From positions 4,092,001 to 4,156,000 of the forward strand of contig NZ_CP080421.1 in the NCBI RefSeq assembly GCF_019457515.1: a stretch of 64,000 nt of DNA, written 5' to 3'. This document shows, in pieces, positions 42,618 through 50,279 of this stretch. Numbering within the stretch: position 1 is the first letter of the stretch; each line of letters begins with the position of its first letter. Below the pieces are notes generated by a model, which did no database searches, had not been told where the DNA came from, and was given only the letters and a program-made list of their open reading frames with translations. A program made the translations under genes and the position numbers. The DNA comes from Shewanella mesophila (GTDB taxonomy: Bacteria; Pseudomonadota; Gammaproteobacteria; Enterobacterales; Shewanellaceae).

Positions 42618-43796
42618 CTAATAAAATGGCGTCGGATCAACTTCTAAGGAGCTCGGTGAAATCCCTCGCTCAATATTTACATCGCTTTTAAGCAGATCAA
42701 CCATAGTGACCTCGGTATAGCGTTTATGTTTGATCGAATAGAAGCATTTTAAAATAGGGTGCAGCGCGTCTCTTCCTTTGGCGTCCCATACGATACCTAT
42801 GCGTCCATCAGACAACTGCACCAGCGAACCAACAGGGTAAACGCCAACACAGCGGATAAACTCATATACCAGCTTTTCGTCGAGATGAAAGGGCGTTAGG
42901 CTTAACAGTATTTTAAACGCGGCGGCGGGACTCATCGCCTCCTTGTAACAACGTGTTGCAGTCAAGGCGTCAAAGATATCGACGATGCAACTCATTCTGC
43001 CATGCAGACTCAGTTGTTCCCCCTTAAGCCCGTTGGGATAACCTTTACCATCAAGCTTTTCATGGTGCATCAAACAGACGTCACGGCTAATTTGTGGCAA
43101 GTCTGGAGTTTCAGTCAAAATCTCCTTGGCATAGACCTGATGCAATTTCATATGCTCAAACTCTTCAGGCGTTAACCGCCCAGGCTTATGCAGTATCTTG
43201 TTATCAACTTTAACCTTTCCAATGTCATGCAAAATCCCGCCAACAGCAAGGTGTTTTAACACATCGCGCTTGAGAGAAAGATACTTACCAAAGGTCACCA
43301 GCAAAAAGGCAACATTGATTGAATGCTCTAACAAATAGGCGTCTTTAGAGCGAAGAGCCGAAATACACTTAAAAGCATCGTCGTCTAACATCACAGATTC
43401 GATCATGTTCTCGGCTAAATCTTCAAAGGGCGCGACTTCAATAGCCTTACCTTCAAAGGTTTCCGACAACACTTTTTGCACCAGCCCTTTGGCCTCAGCC
43501 ATTAAGCGCTTGGCTTTATCTTGAGATTGCTCACGGCTAAGTTTTTTAACTTTAACTTCTGGTTTTATTGGCTTTTTACTTAACCCACAACTTTCAGCAG
43601 AGCGCTCAACATCGACCCAAACATATTTGATACCATTTTTACTCAGTTTGTTGATCGTTTCTCGGTTTTTGATCTGCCCTGGGTTGGTAATATTCACCAG
43701 ACCTTGACTATCAATCGCCTGCACAAACATCCCCAAACGTAAGTGTGGCACAGCTAATTTAATCAAATCTGTTGTATCGCCGACTCTGTCATTCAT
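42618..43796 (-). CDS. HD-GYP c-di-GMP phosphodiesterase (DUF3391)
   Basis: A 392-residue cytoplasmic protein. The N-terminal 130 residues are DUF3391-like (LRLGMFVQAIDSQGLVNITNPGQIKNRETI). The HD-GYP domain follows: LEHSINVAFLLVTFGKYL, HDIGKVKVDNKILHKPGRLTPEEF near 190, HHEKLDGKGYPNGLKGEQL near 250, and VDIFDALTATRCYKEAMSP. The HD pair and the GYP signature are intact (here G-Y-P-N-G), so hydrolysis of c-di-GMP is likely. Starts considered were TTG 43805 and ATG 43796; I use the ATG. Possible links to the degenerate EAL protein of the pilus island are speculation. Confidence 0.9.
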   Translation of the reverse strand: MNDRVGDTTDLIKLAVPHLRLGMFVQAIDSQGLVNITNPGQIKNRETINKLSKNGIKYVWVDVERSAESCGLSKKPIKPEVKVKKLSREQSQDKAKRLMAEAKGLVQKVLSETFEGKAIEVAPFEDLAENMIESVMLDDDAFKCISALRSKDAYLLEHSINVAFLLVTFGKYLSLKRDVLKHLAVGGILHDIGKVKVDNKILHKPGRLTPEEFEHMKLHQVYAKEILTETPDLPQISRDVCLMHHEKLDGKGYPNGLKGEQLSLHGRMSCIVDIFDALTATRCYKEAMSPAAAFKILLSLTPFHLDEKLVYEFIRCVGVYPVGSLVQLSDGRIGIVWDAKGRDALHPILKCFYSIKHKRYTEVTMVDLLKSDVNIERGISPSSLEVDPTPFY

Positions 43797-44018
43797 ATAA
43801 CTCACTCAACACCTTGGATTCATTCCCGACATTTCAAGTCCAGTCTGAATAACAACATAGCGCGCCTAACAAAAAGCACACTTTATGAAAGCGCTAATAG
43901 TATGCCCACCGCGGAAAAATCACCACTAACTTTAAGCCACTTCTGCAGATAAGTATTAAAAAGTAGCGGGTAAGATGGTTTAGTCAGAACAAGGCGCTAT
44001 AAAGCAGCCTCTAGTGAA

Positions 44019-44192
44019 ATACCAATCAGTATAAGAATGTGATCTACTCAGCGGTTTTTTTGGCAACTAATGCAAGGCGAATAGATGATAGAATGGTTGT
44101 TCCCTTGTGAGTCTATTCAAGGCAGAAGTAGGCAGGTAAAAAACGCCTAAAAGGCGAATTTTAGCGCATCTGATCTTTATACTGATTGGTAT
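44019..44192. repeat. 174-bp MITE-like element
   Basis: The ends ATACCAATCAGTATA (44019-44033) and TATACTGATTGGTAT (44178-44192) form a perfect 15-bp terminal inverted repeat. The interior has no open frame and holds shorter hairpins (e.g. AACGCCTAAAAGGCGAAT). From memory, repeats beginning with this tract are frequent in Shewanella genomes. The size and ends fit a non-autonomous, transposase-mobilised element. Confidence 0.75.
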
Positions 44193-44212
44193 AAGGCGTT
44201 ATGCTGTGAGGC

Positions 44213-44419
44213 TCATAGCACAGTGCATTCAATCGCATTGATTAACCAGCGTCTATTGGCACAATTTACACATGACAATTCAACATCATCCACCTGCTCA
44301 TCTTCATCATCGGCGATAAAACTAGCACAGGATTTCGCAGCCTGCCGTGACAGATAATAGTCATCATCTTCAACAGGTAGCTGCCAACGCTGATCTCTAA
44401 AACTGAACCAAGTTTGCAT
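44213..44419 (-). CDS. Small acidic protein with CxxC motif, last gene of the ECF operon
   Basis: A 68-residue soluble protein starting MQTWFSFRDQRWQLPVEDDDYYL. The middle is very acidic (ADDEDEQVDDVE), followed by LSCVNCANRRWLINAIEC, with a C-x-x-C and a further Cys. No known family comes to mind. The ATG at 44419 has GAGGATAG upstream and starts 11 bases after the TiaS-like stop. It may bind metal or be a partner of the TiaS-like protein. The MITE begins 20 bases after its stop. Confidence 0.65.
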   Translation of the reverse strand: MQTWFSFRDQRWQLPVEDDDYYLSRQAAKSCASFIADDEDEQVDDVELSCVNCANRRWLINAIECTVL

Positions 44420-44430
44420 ACTATCCTCAA

Positions 44431-45189
44431 CTAATAATGTTTTAGGTGCTGCTTGAGGGCATTTCGCCAAACTCCATCTTGCTGATAAACAAGCAGAGAG
44501 ACCTGATGATCGCGATATACGGCTTTAACTTTACCCGACAATAATAGCGGCGTCTTAATACATAATGATTCACCAGTATCGGCTAAGACGCGATCAACCC
44601 CGGTCAGCTCAACAACATCTGCTACCGACAAATTAACGCCTCCTTGGTCTAATCCCTTGAGTTTAAACTGCCCCTTGATACGACCATCGTTACCATGGAG
44701 TCGTAGTCCTAGTCCTGCAATTGCGCCAATCACGCCTTGACCCGTTCCACCATGCTCTGACAAGTGAATACCTAAGCGCTGAGCGAGCTCATAGGCTTGC
44801 GGTTTATTTTTTACCTCTTTCTTCGCTTGCAAGCCAAAATCGATTAGCTGCTGATGTTCAATATCGGCTTGCAAATCTAACAACGCAAACCCAGGATCGG
44901 CTGCAGGGGCACTTTCTTGCATCAAATGCTCCTTGGCAATATCGACTATTGCTTCTTCACTCAATAAGCTCCTGACCTGAAAGCACATGGCACTATTGTG
45001 AGAGGTGTAAGGAATGTCGGGATGGACAAAGAGTTGATGTCTTGTCACAAAGCTACACCGACTCAATCGCTGCTCTGGTGACAACAATACCGCGAGCTCC
45101 TGAGCAATCTCTCCCGTGCCTTTGGTACCTATATCATCGGTATCATCAATACACACTAACCAAGACTTTAACCGCTGATTTGCTCTCAT
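44431..45189 (-). CDS. TiaS-like protein (COG1571/DUF1743 relative)
   Basis: A 252-residue protein. The start SWLVCIDDTDDIGTKGTGEIAQELA matches the I-D-D-T-D motif that opens archaeal TiaS (tRNA-Ile2 agmatinylcytidine synthetase) and its bacterial relatives. FVTRHQLFVHPDIPYTSHNSAMCF follows, as in the same family. SEHGGTGQGVIGAIAGLGLRLHG forms a glycine-rich segment near 150. The zinc-ribbon and OB domains of TiaS are absent, so tRNA modification is doubtful. Its ATG overlaps the stop of the S-component-like gene. Inside an uptake operon, it probably activates or phosphorylates the imported compound. Confidence 0.68.
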   Translation of the reverse strand: MRANQRLKSWLVCIDDTDDIGTKGTGEIAQELAVLLSPEQRLSRCSFVTRHQLFVHPDIPYTSHNSAMCFQVRSLLSEEAIVDIAKEHLMQESAPAADPGFALLDLQADIEHQQLIDFGLQAKKEVKNKPQAYELAQRLGIHLSEHGGTGQGVIGAIAGLGLRLHGNDGRIKGQFKLKGLDQGGVNLSVADVVELTGVDRVLADTGESLCIKTPLLLSGKVKAVYRDHQVSLLVYQQDGVWRNALKQHLKHY

Positions 45190-45728
45190 TACAGCTCCTC
45201 TCTATCTAATAGATCATGACTTCTCAAGCGATTGAGTACTGGGGGTACGAGCACTGCACCTAATATGGCAAAAAAACTGCCAAAAAGGAGACTCTTACCT
45301 AAGTGCAGCAGTGCAATCTGGATACTGAATCCCACTATAAGATCTTCAATGAATCCTTTGCTTGCCCATGCAAACGTGGCCACTATGGCTAGAATAATAC
45401 AGCGCCATTTCAGCGCCATCACTGTTGGTAGTACCAATAAACAAAGATCCATGGCAAATGCTGGAAGCGCAAACTTCACCAAGATAAACGGCCCGCCTTT
45501 GCCCACGCTTAACATCATCGCCATCATTCCAGCGAGTAGCCCACAAATGCTAATCGCGCCCCTCTTCTGCACAGCGCCATAGCAGATCAGATAAAAGAAA
45601 CTCATCAAAAACATTGAGTGACCAGTGAGCCCTAACTTAAGCCGTAACACTCCTTTCAAGGCCACCAACAAAGTGGCGCCGAAACCAATGAACAGGGCAT
45701 CCTGAAGGGTAAAACCATTATTATTCAT
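45189..45728 (-). CDS. ECF-transporter S-component-like membrane protein
   Basis: A 179-residue integral protein with about six hydrophobic segments (ALFIGFGATLLVALKGVL, FLMSFFYLICYGAV, SICGLLAGMMAMML, FAMDLCLLVLPTVMAL, and LLFGSFFAILGAVLVPPVL). Size, topology and the G-x-x-G-M-M-A-x-x loop fit substrate-binding S components of energy-coupling factor transporters. Placement directly after the T component supports this. I cannot name a subfamily (BioY, ThiT, CbiM and others do not match by eye). The substrate is therefore open. Overlap with the next gene shows translational coupling. Confidence 0.65.
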   Translation of the reverse strand: MNNNGFTLQDALFIGFGATLLVALKGVLRLKLGLTGHSMFLMSFFYLICYGAVQKRGAISICGLLAGMMAMMLSVGKGGPFILVKFALPAFAMDLCLLVLPTVMALKWRCIILAIVATFAWASKGFIEDLIVGFSIQIALLHLGKSLLFGSFFAILGAVLVPPVLNRLRSHDLLDREEL

Positions 45729-45742
45729 ATTATAAAACGTCT

Positions 45743-46432
45743 CTAATCTGGCCAGTGTGTCGGCTTTTTATGCTGACCAAAACGGCGTAGCTGAGCAGCT
45801 AATGCCATCTGTTTGGATAACTTAAGTAGCAAAATCAATAAGGGGTAGAGCACACAATAGATAAGCTCACTCCAATTTGTAGGGCGACACAAATCCTTGG
45901 GGGTTATACGAGCTCCGCGCATCACCTGCATCTGATAAATCTCTTTTAATTCACGACTCATATAGGGCAGTAAACTAAAACTCGCCGCCATAACAAAAGC
46001 CCATTTATGAGGTAAAAACCAACTGAGTACCTCTCCAATGCGATGTGGTGCGCAAGTCATAGATAACCACCAACCTGGCACGATAGCCAGTAGGATCCTC
46101 ACCACAGCCATCGCCCCCTCACTCACCCGCCCTACGTCATGTAACAAGAGATACAAAGATACGGTAAAGACCAGCTGAGTACTAAACAGCAGTAACAATC
46201 CCCTGAACTTGCCCCCCATAAAATATCCATGAATGAGCAAGACCGTATTAATTAAGATGATCGACGGCAACAACTTAGTGGCGAGAAAAAAGGCGCAACT
46301 AGATAGACTTAAGCAAAACAGCATGCAAACGGCACAGAGTAAAGGGTTTCGAATGGGATAGTAGCCGCTATCGACACAGCAGGTATTGGCTAGTGGCATA
46401 CGAGAGCGACGCTGTTTAACCCACACGGGCAT
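45743..46432 (-). CDS. ECF-transporter T component (EcfT/CbiQ-like)
   Basis: A 229-residue membrane protein with about five hydrophobic segments. The cytoplasmic coupling-helix signature QMQVMRGARI near residue 165 resembles the A/S-R-G motifs by which EcfT contacts both ATPases. ELIYCVLYPLLILLLKLSKQMALAAQLRRFG corresponds to the second conserved region (R-x-x-x-L-A-x-A-x-x-x-R). The reading frame could begin at 46465, but MPVWVKQRRSRMP at 46432 gives a conventional start; it overlaps the ATPase 3' end by 17 bases. It links the S component to the fused ATPase. Confidence 0.75.
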   Translation of the reverse strand: MPVWVKQRRSRMPLANTCCVDSGYYPIRNPLLCAVCMLFCLSLSSCAFFLATKLLPSIILINTVLLIHGYFMGGKFRGLLLLFSTQLVFTVSLYLLLHDVGRVSEGAMAVVRILLAIVPGWWLSMTCAPHRIGEVLSWFLPHKWAFVMAASFSLLPYMSRELKEIYQMQVMRGARITPKDLCRPTNWSELIYCVLYPLLILLLKLSKQMALAAQLRRFGQHKKPTHWPD

Positions 46433-47804
46433 AACCCTGATCACCTCGATAGTGATCATCGACAAATTCAGCTGGTAGGCAAGTTTGCAGACATTTCTGA
46501 CTAATATGCCAAATCTTATCTAAGGGAAATTGACCCAATGGCCTGTGGCTCGCTATCACGACACCAGTACCTTGTTGGCTGAGATCTAAAATAAGGTGAG
46601 CAACCTTGGCAAAGCTGGCATTATCTAAACCAGCAAATGGGTCATCCAGAAGTAAAATCTGAGGTTGTAAACATGCCAACGAAGCTAGTGCGATCAGATG
46701 CTGCTGTCCATAGGAAAGCTTATGTGGTGACTCCTCCGCTAAAGTCGTTAATCCTAAACGAGCTAACATATCAATGGCGCGCTCAAGAGGAAAACCATAA
46801 CGCTTAAGGCTAAATTGCATCTCCTCTATCACAGTCGTTTCAAAAAGTTGCCTACTCGGTCTTTGATGCAGTAATGCTAAGGAATGTCCGTAAATTCCAA
46901 GCTTAGGACGCTTACCTAAGACCTTAACATCGAGATGTTCCACATCGGCCTGAATACCCGCCAAACACTTAAGCAAGGTACTTTTACCTGTACCGTTATC
47001 GCCAATTAAGCCGACTATCTCACCCGCATGCAGAATCAGTTGCTCGGTTTCCAGTAGGAACTTCTTTTTGCCAAACCGCAGCTTAAAGCCACGACTCGAG
47101 ATTAACGGCATATTTGCGCCGCTCGCTTTTGTCACCAAACGAGAATCGACGATAGCAAGAGATTGGCGTTCCTCTCCTTGTTGGTAGGGAATTAAGCTGC
47201 CACTTTGTAGTTGCCAGCGATGTGTTGCACAAGCGGTAAAAGCGGTCTTGTGATGTTCAACTATGACTATCGCCATTCCCTGAGACTTTAGCTCAACGAT
47301 AAGATGCGACAACTCTCTCACACCTTGATTATCGAGCTGTGCCCAGGGCTCATCAAGCAATAGAATATCGGGTTGTAGCACCAGCTGAGCGGCAATCATC
47401 AAGCGATAACGTTGGCCCAAAGAGAGTTGAACCACTGGCGTTTCTAAGCTAATAAATAGCCCCACCTGACGGAGTGCCTTGATCACCTCACCATGCATCT
47501 TCACCGGATCGACACCTAAATTTTCCAATGCAAATGCCACTTCTGCACCCAAAGTTTGCCTAAGTAGCTGCACGTTGGGATCTTGCATAACGACACCGAA
47601 GCTTAAATTGGGTGCACAGATCCGCTCACCAGATGACGCTAAGATCCCTAAGATCAATTTTATCAGGCTCGATTTACCCGAACCTGTATAACCATAAATC
47701 AGCTGGCAATCTCCTCGCGCTAAGGTAAACTCCAAATCATCAAACAGCGATGAACTCGCCGCTTGATAATTGAAACTAACTTGACGCAATTGAAGTAGCG
47801 GCAT
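46416..47804 (-). CDS. Fused double ATPase of an ECF transporter (EcfA-EcfA')
   Basis: A 462-residue protein holding two ABC ATPase halves. First half: Walker A in LIYGYTGSGKSSLIKLIL near 35, signature VVQLSLGQRYRLMIA, Walker B ILLLDEPWAQLD. Second half: GLIGDNGTGKSTLLKCLAG near 270, HKLSYGQQHLIALASL, and QILLLDDPFAGLD. The signatures read LSLGQ and LSYGQ instead of LSGGQ, and the second Walker B has D-D-P, so the second site lacks the usual catalytic Glu. Asymmetric sites are known in ECF ATPases. Starts 13 bases after the TonB receptor stop. Confidence 0.88.
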   Translation of the reverse strand: MPLLQLRQVSFNYQAASSSLFDDLEFTLARGDCQLIYGYTGSGKSSLIKLILGILASSGERICAPNLSFGVVMQDPNVQLLRQTLGAEVAFALENLGVDPVKMHGEVIKALRQVGLFISLETPVVQLSLGQRYRLMIAAQLVLQPDILLLDEPWAQLDNQGVRELSHLIVELKSQGMAIVIVEHHKTAFTACATHRWQLQSGSLIPYQQGEERQSLAIVDSRLVTKASGANMPLISSRGFKLRFGKKKFLLETEQLILHAGEIVGLIGDNGTGKSTLLKCLAGIQADVEHLDVKVLGKRPKLGIYGHSLALLHQRPSRQLFETTVIEEMQFSLKRYGFPLERAIDMLARLGLTTLAEESPHKLSYGQQHLIALASLACLQPQILLLDDPFAGLDNASFAKVAHLILDLSQQGTGVVIASHRPLGQFPLDKIWHISQKCLQTCLPAEFVDDHYRGDQGYARVG

Positions 47805-47817
47805 AATAAATATCGCG

Positions 47818-49893
47818 CTATAGCTGCCAATTCACGCCGAAGAAGACTTGCCTACCTGCTTGAGGTAATGCCTCACTCTGGTAATAGTGTTCATCGAGTA
47901 AATTGGTGGCTCTAAGATAGAGCGACAGACTCTCACCCATAATAGGTTGAATAAGATTGAGATCGACTAAGGTGTAGTCATCTAACTCCTGCTCCAGTAA
48001 TACCTTTTGTCCGGCGACCTTCTGTTGTTGCTGGTACACTTGCCCCATAATATGCTCAATATTCATATTGATGCGCATCTCAAATGGCAACTCATAATCA
48101 GCCTGCAACCTAAATTGATGACGCGGACGATATTCGAGAGTTTGCAGGCCTGGCGCCGCATCTTTATCCTCTGTATCGAGGAAGCTGTAGGCGAAGGTAA
48201 TTGCAAGTTTATCGATACTGCGGTTATGCAGTGCAACATCGACACCCGTAAACTGATAACGCCCCATGTTTTGATAAACACCATCGACATCCTTGGCGAT
48301 ATAGTTTTTTGCATCCGTATAAAAGCCTGCAATGTTTAAATCTGTATTACTGCCTAGCCCTTGAGCTAGACTCAACTCAAGATGCTTCGAGGTTTCCGCC
48401 TCTAGCCCTTCGTTACCCGATGACAGAGAATATAAGTTACGCATCGATGGGAAACGCACCTTACGAGCAACGCCTAAGTTGACTCGGGTATCATCTAACA
48501 CCTGCCAATAACCAGCGACTTGGGCAGAGTAATCAGACTCATCATCTACCACTCGCTCTTGTTGGTGTAATGCACCACCGAAAATGAGTCCGACCGCATC
48601 TTGCTGATATTGATACTCCGCCGCGGCTGTATACAACCATGATGCATCATCAAAGGTTTCGCTGCTGGCAGAACCGCCACCAGAGCCACTTCCACCACCA
48701 GAACCTGTGCCACCACCCGATCCGCTGCCGCCGCCAGAACCTTTACCAGAACCGGAACCGCTTCCACCACCAGTGTTGACCGAGGTATCATCCACAGCCT
48801 CGCTAATCGACTCCCAACTTTGGCGCTCAGCAATAACCGACCCAGTTAACAGCTGGCCATCGGCAAAATCTGTAATTAGCTGTACATTTCCACCATTAAC
48901 GGTCGAACGACCATCTTGGGTCTGCTCCAAGACTTTATAACTAGCATCGACATAACGATTTTCTAAAACATCACTCTGATTTTGATAAATAAAACCACGT
49001 AGTGTCATCAAGTCATTAAACTGATGCGCCATACCTAGCTGAACCGTATGGGAATCATAATCATCGACACGCTCAAACTTCGCCTTCGCATCGGTCGTAC
49101 CATCTACAGCAGGTTTACCCCAATCGCCCTCACGATAACTCAGGTTTGCCATAAATTGAGTGCGATCTGACAGCCAGTAGGTTCCCTGTGCAAACAAGCT
49201 TGTTATGCCTTTGTCGGAATTTAAACGGGTATCGCCTGCTTGTAATGCATTATCAGGCTGATCACCTGCGACCGACCAACCATCGGTTTTCTGACTAGAA
49301 ACGGATACCAATCCCTGCCATTTATCGCCAGCACCAGCAAGGGTAACATCCCCATTGAAAGTGTCATGTTCAGCGCCCTCTAAATGACCTGACAATAAGG
49401 GCGCATCATCCCCCTCTTTAGTGCGAATATTGATCACCCCACCCGCTCCGCCGGGTCCGTAAAGCACCGAAGTCGGCCCTACGGATATGGTGATCGAGGC
49501 AATCTGGCTTGCAGGTATGACACTAGGATCAAACTGACCATCTTCAGCACCATTTGCAGGAACACCATTGATGAGATAAATAACGTGGCGAGCCTTAAAA
49601 CCTCGAACATCGACTCTAGGAGTACCTTGACCACCGACTCTGACATAGACGCCTGGAGCATTTTTTAAGATCTGATCTAAACTCTGCGCCCCTAGCGCTT
49701 TAATCTCATCTTCATTAATCGTCCAAGAGGTCGTTGTTTGCTGCTGTGCAGTAGGCTGTTCACCCGTCACCACAATAACTTCGGCAACATCTAAAATTGG
49801 CGCCCTATCGACATCATCAGCTAACGCCCAATTACTGCTAGCCACTGCGATAGCAACCAGTGATAACTTCATCGCTTTCTGTTTCAATTTCAT
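47818..49893 (-). CDS. TonB-dependent outer-membrane receptor
   Basis: A 691-residue receptor. Signal peptide, then the TonB box region (EVIVVTGEQP near 38). The plug follows: IKALGAQSLDQILKNAPGVYVRVGGQGTPRVDVRGFKARHVIYLINGVPAN and SVGPTSVLYGPGGAGGVINIRTK. The barrel ends in the expected aromatic (VFFGVNWQL). It resembles the BtuB/siderophore class. A Gly/Ser-rich tract of about 37 residues sits near residue 375-415, probably in an extracellular loop. First gene of the operon with the ECF transporter, which implies a shared substrate. Its long upstream region is shared with menF. Confidence 0.92.
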   Translation of the reverse strand: MKLKQKAMKLSLVAIAVASSNWALADDVDRAPILDVAEVIVVTGEQPTAQQQTTTSWTINEDEIKALGAQSLDQILKNAPGVYVRVGGQGTPRVDVRGFKARHVIYLINGVPANGAEDGQFDPSVIPASQIASITISVGPTSVLYGPGGAGGVINIRTKEGDDAPLLSGHLEGAEHDTFNGDVTLAGAGDKWQGLVSVSSQKTDGWSVAGDQPDNALQAGDTRLNSDKGITSLFAQGTYWLSDRTQFMANLSYREGDWGKPAVDGTTDAKAKFERVDDYDSHTVQLGMAHQFNDLMTLRGFIYQNQSDVLENRYVDASYKVLEQTQDGRSTVNGGNVQLITDFADGQLLTGSVIAERQSWESISEAVDDTSVNTGGGSGSGSGKGSGGGSGSGGGTGSGGGSGSGGGSASSETFDDASWLYTAAAEYQYQQDAVGLIFGGALHQQERVVDDESDYSAQVAGYWQVLDDTRVNLGVARKVRFPSMRNLYSLSSGNEGLEAETSKHLELSLAQGLGSNTDLNIAGFYTDAKNYIAKDVDGVYQNMGRYQFTGVDVALHNRSIDKLAITFAYSFLDTEDKDAAPGLQTLEYRPRHQFRLQADYELPFEMRINMNIEHIMGQVYQQQQKVAGQKVLLEQELDDYTLVDLNLIQPIMGESLSLYLRATNLLDEHYYQSEALPQAGRQVFFGVNWQL
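48661..48780 (-). repeat. Gly/Ser-coding low-complexity repeat in the TonB receptor
   Basis: Imperfect repeats of a GGTGGTGGAAGTGG-like unit code for a run of GGGSGSG motifs (with occasional K, T, A). The reading frame is kept. Repeat number may vary by slippage, changing the length of a surface loop. Confidence 0.75.
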
Positions 49894-50279
49894 TGTTCAT
49901 TCATGTTGTTATGTACTCAATGGATAACATTGTTCTGCCTTGGCTCCGACTAAACAAGCAAGTAAAAAACAAAAACCAACCCAGATCGACTAATTTGAAC
50001 TTCGTCAGTGAATGAACATATCAAGTAAGGACATTTTGTCCCGCCTGCGCACATCAAAAGACAAAATAACTCACATTTTGACTAGGATATAATTCGAAAG
50101 AAAAAACGATTTTTTGGTCAAGTTCACAGCTTAAAAAGCTGTAACTTGACAGTTTTTTGCTGGCGCATTAGTTTGTGGTAAAGATTCTTATTACCAATAG
50201 TAATAAGTCTCATCCATAATGGGCATGAAGCCTTACTCGCCACGAACAACAAGATTTTTCGATAGCGTTGGAGCATTTA
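49894..50279. promoter_or_regulatory. Divergent control region between the TonB receptor and menF
   Basis: No gene seen. It contains a GGACATTTTGTCC palindrome at about 50030-50042, a TATAAT hexamer at about 50088-50093 on the plus strand, and the hairpin described separately. I found no Fur box and no cobalamin (GCCACTG) or TPP riboswitch core, so neither iron nor B12 control of the receptor is supported by this region. Confidence 0.45.
50117..50157 (+). terminator. Terminator-like hairpin in the menF leader
   Basis: GTCAAGTTcACAGCTT (50117-50132) pairs with AAGCTGTAACTTGAC (50136-50150), 15 bp with one bulge, then AGTTTTTT. The T-tract is on the plus strand only. It sits 120 bases before menF, and could end a short RNA or act as an attenuator. 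Confidence 0.7.

Noticed and set aside
48546..48940. Pro-rich and Val/Ala-rich frames opposite or beside the Gly/Ser tract
   Set aside because: They arise from reading the repeat in other frames or the other strand and have no ribosome binding site or similarity.
49894..50260. Cobalamin or TPP riboswitch upstream of the TonB receptor
   Set aside because: Searched by eye for the B12-box core GCCACTG and the TPP core CTGAGA with its partners; neither is present on the minus strand.
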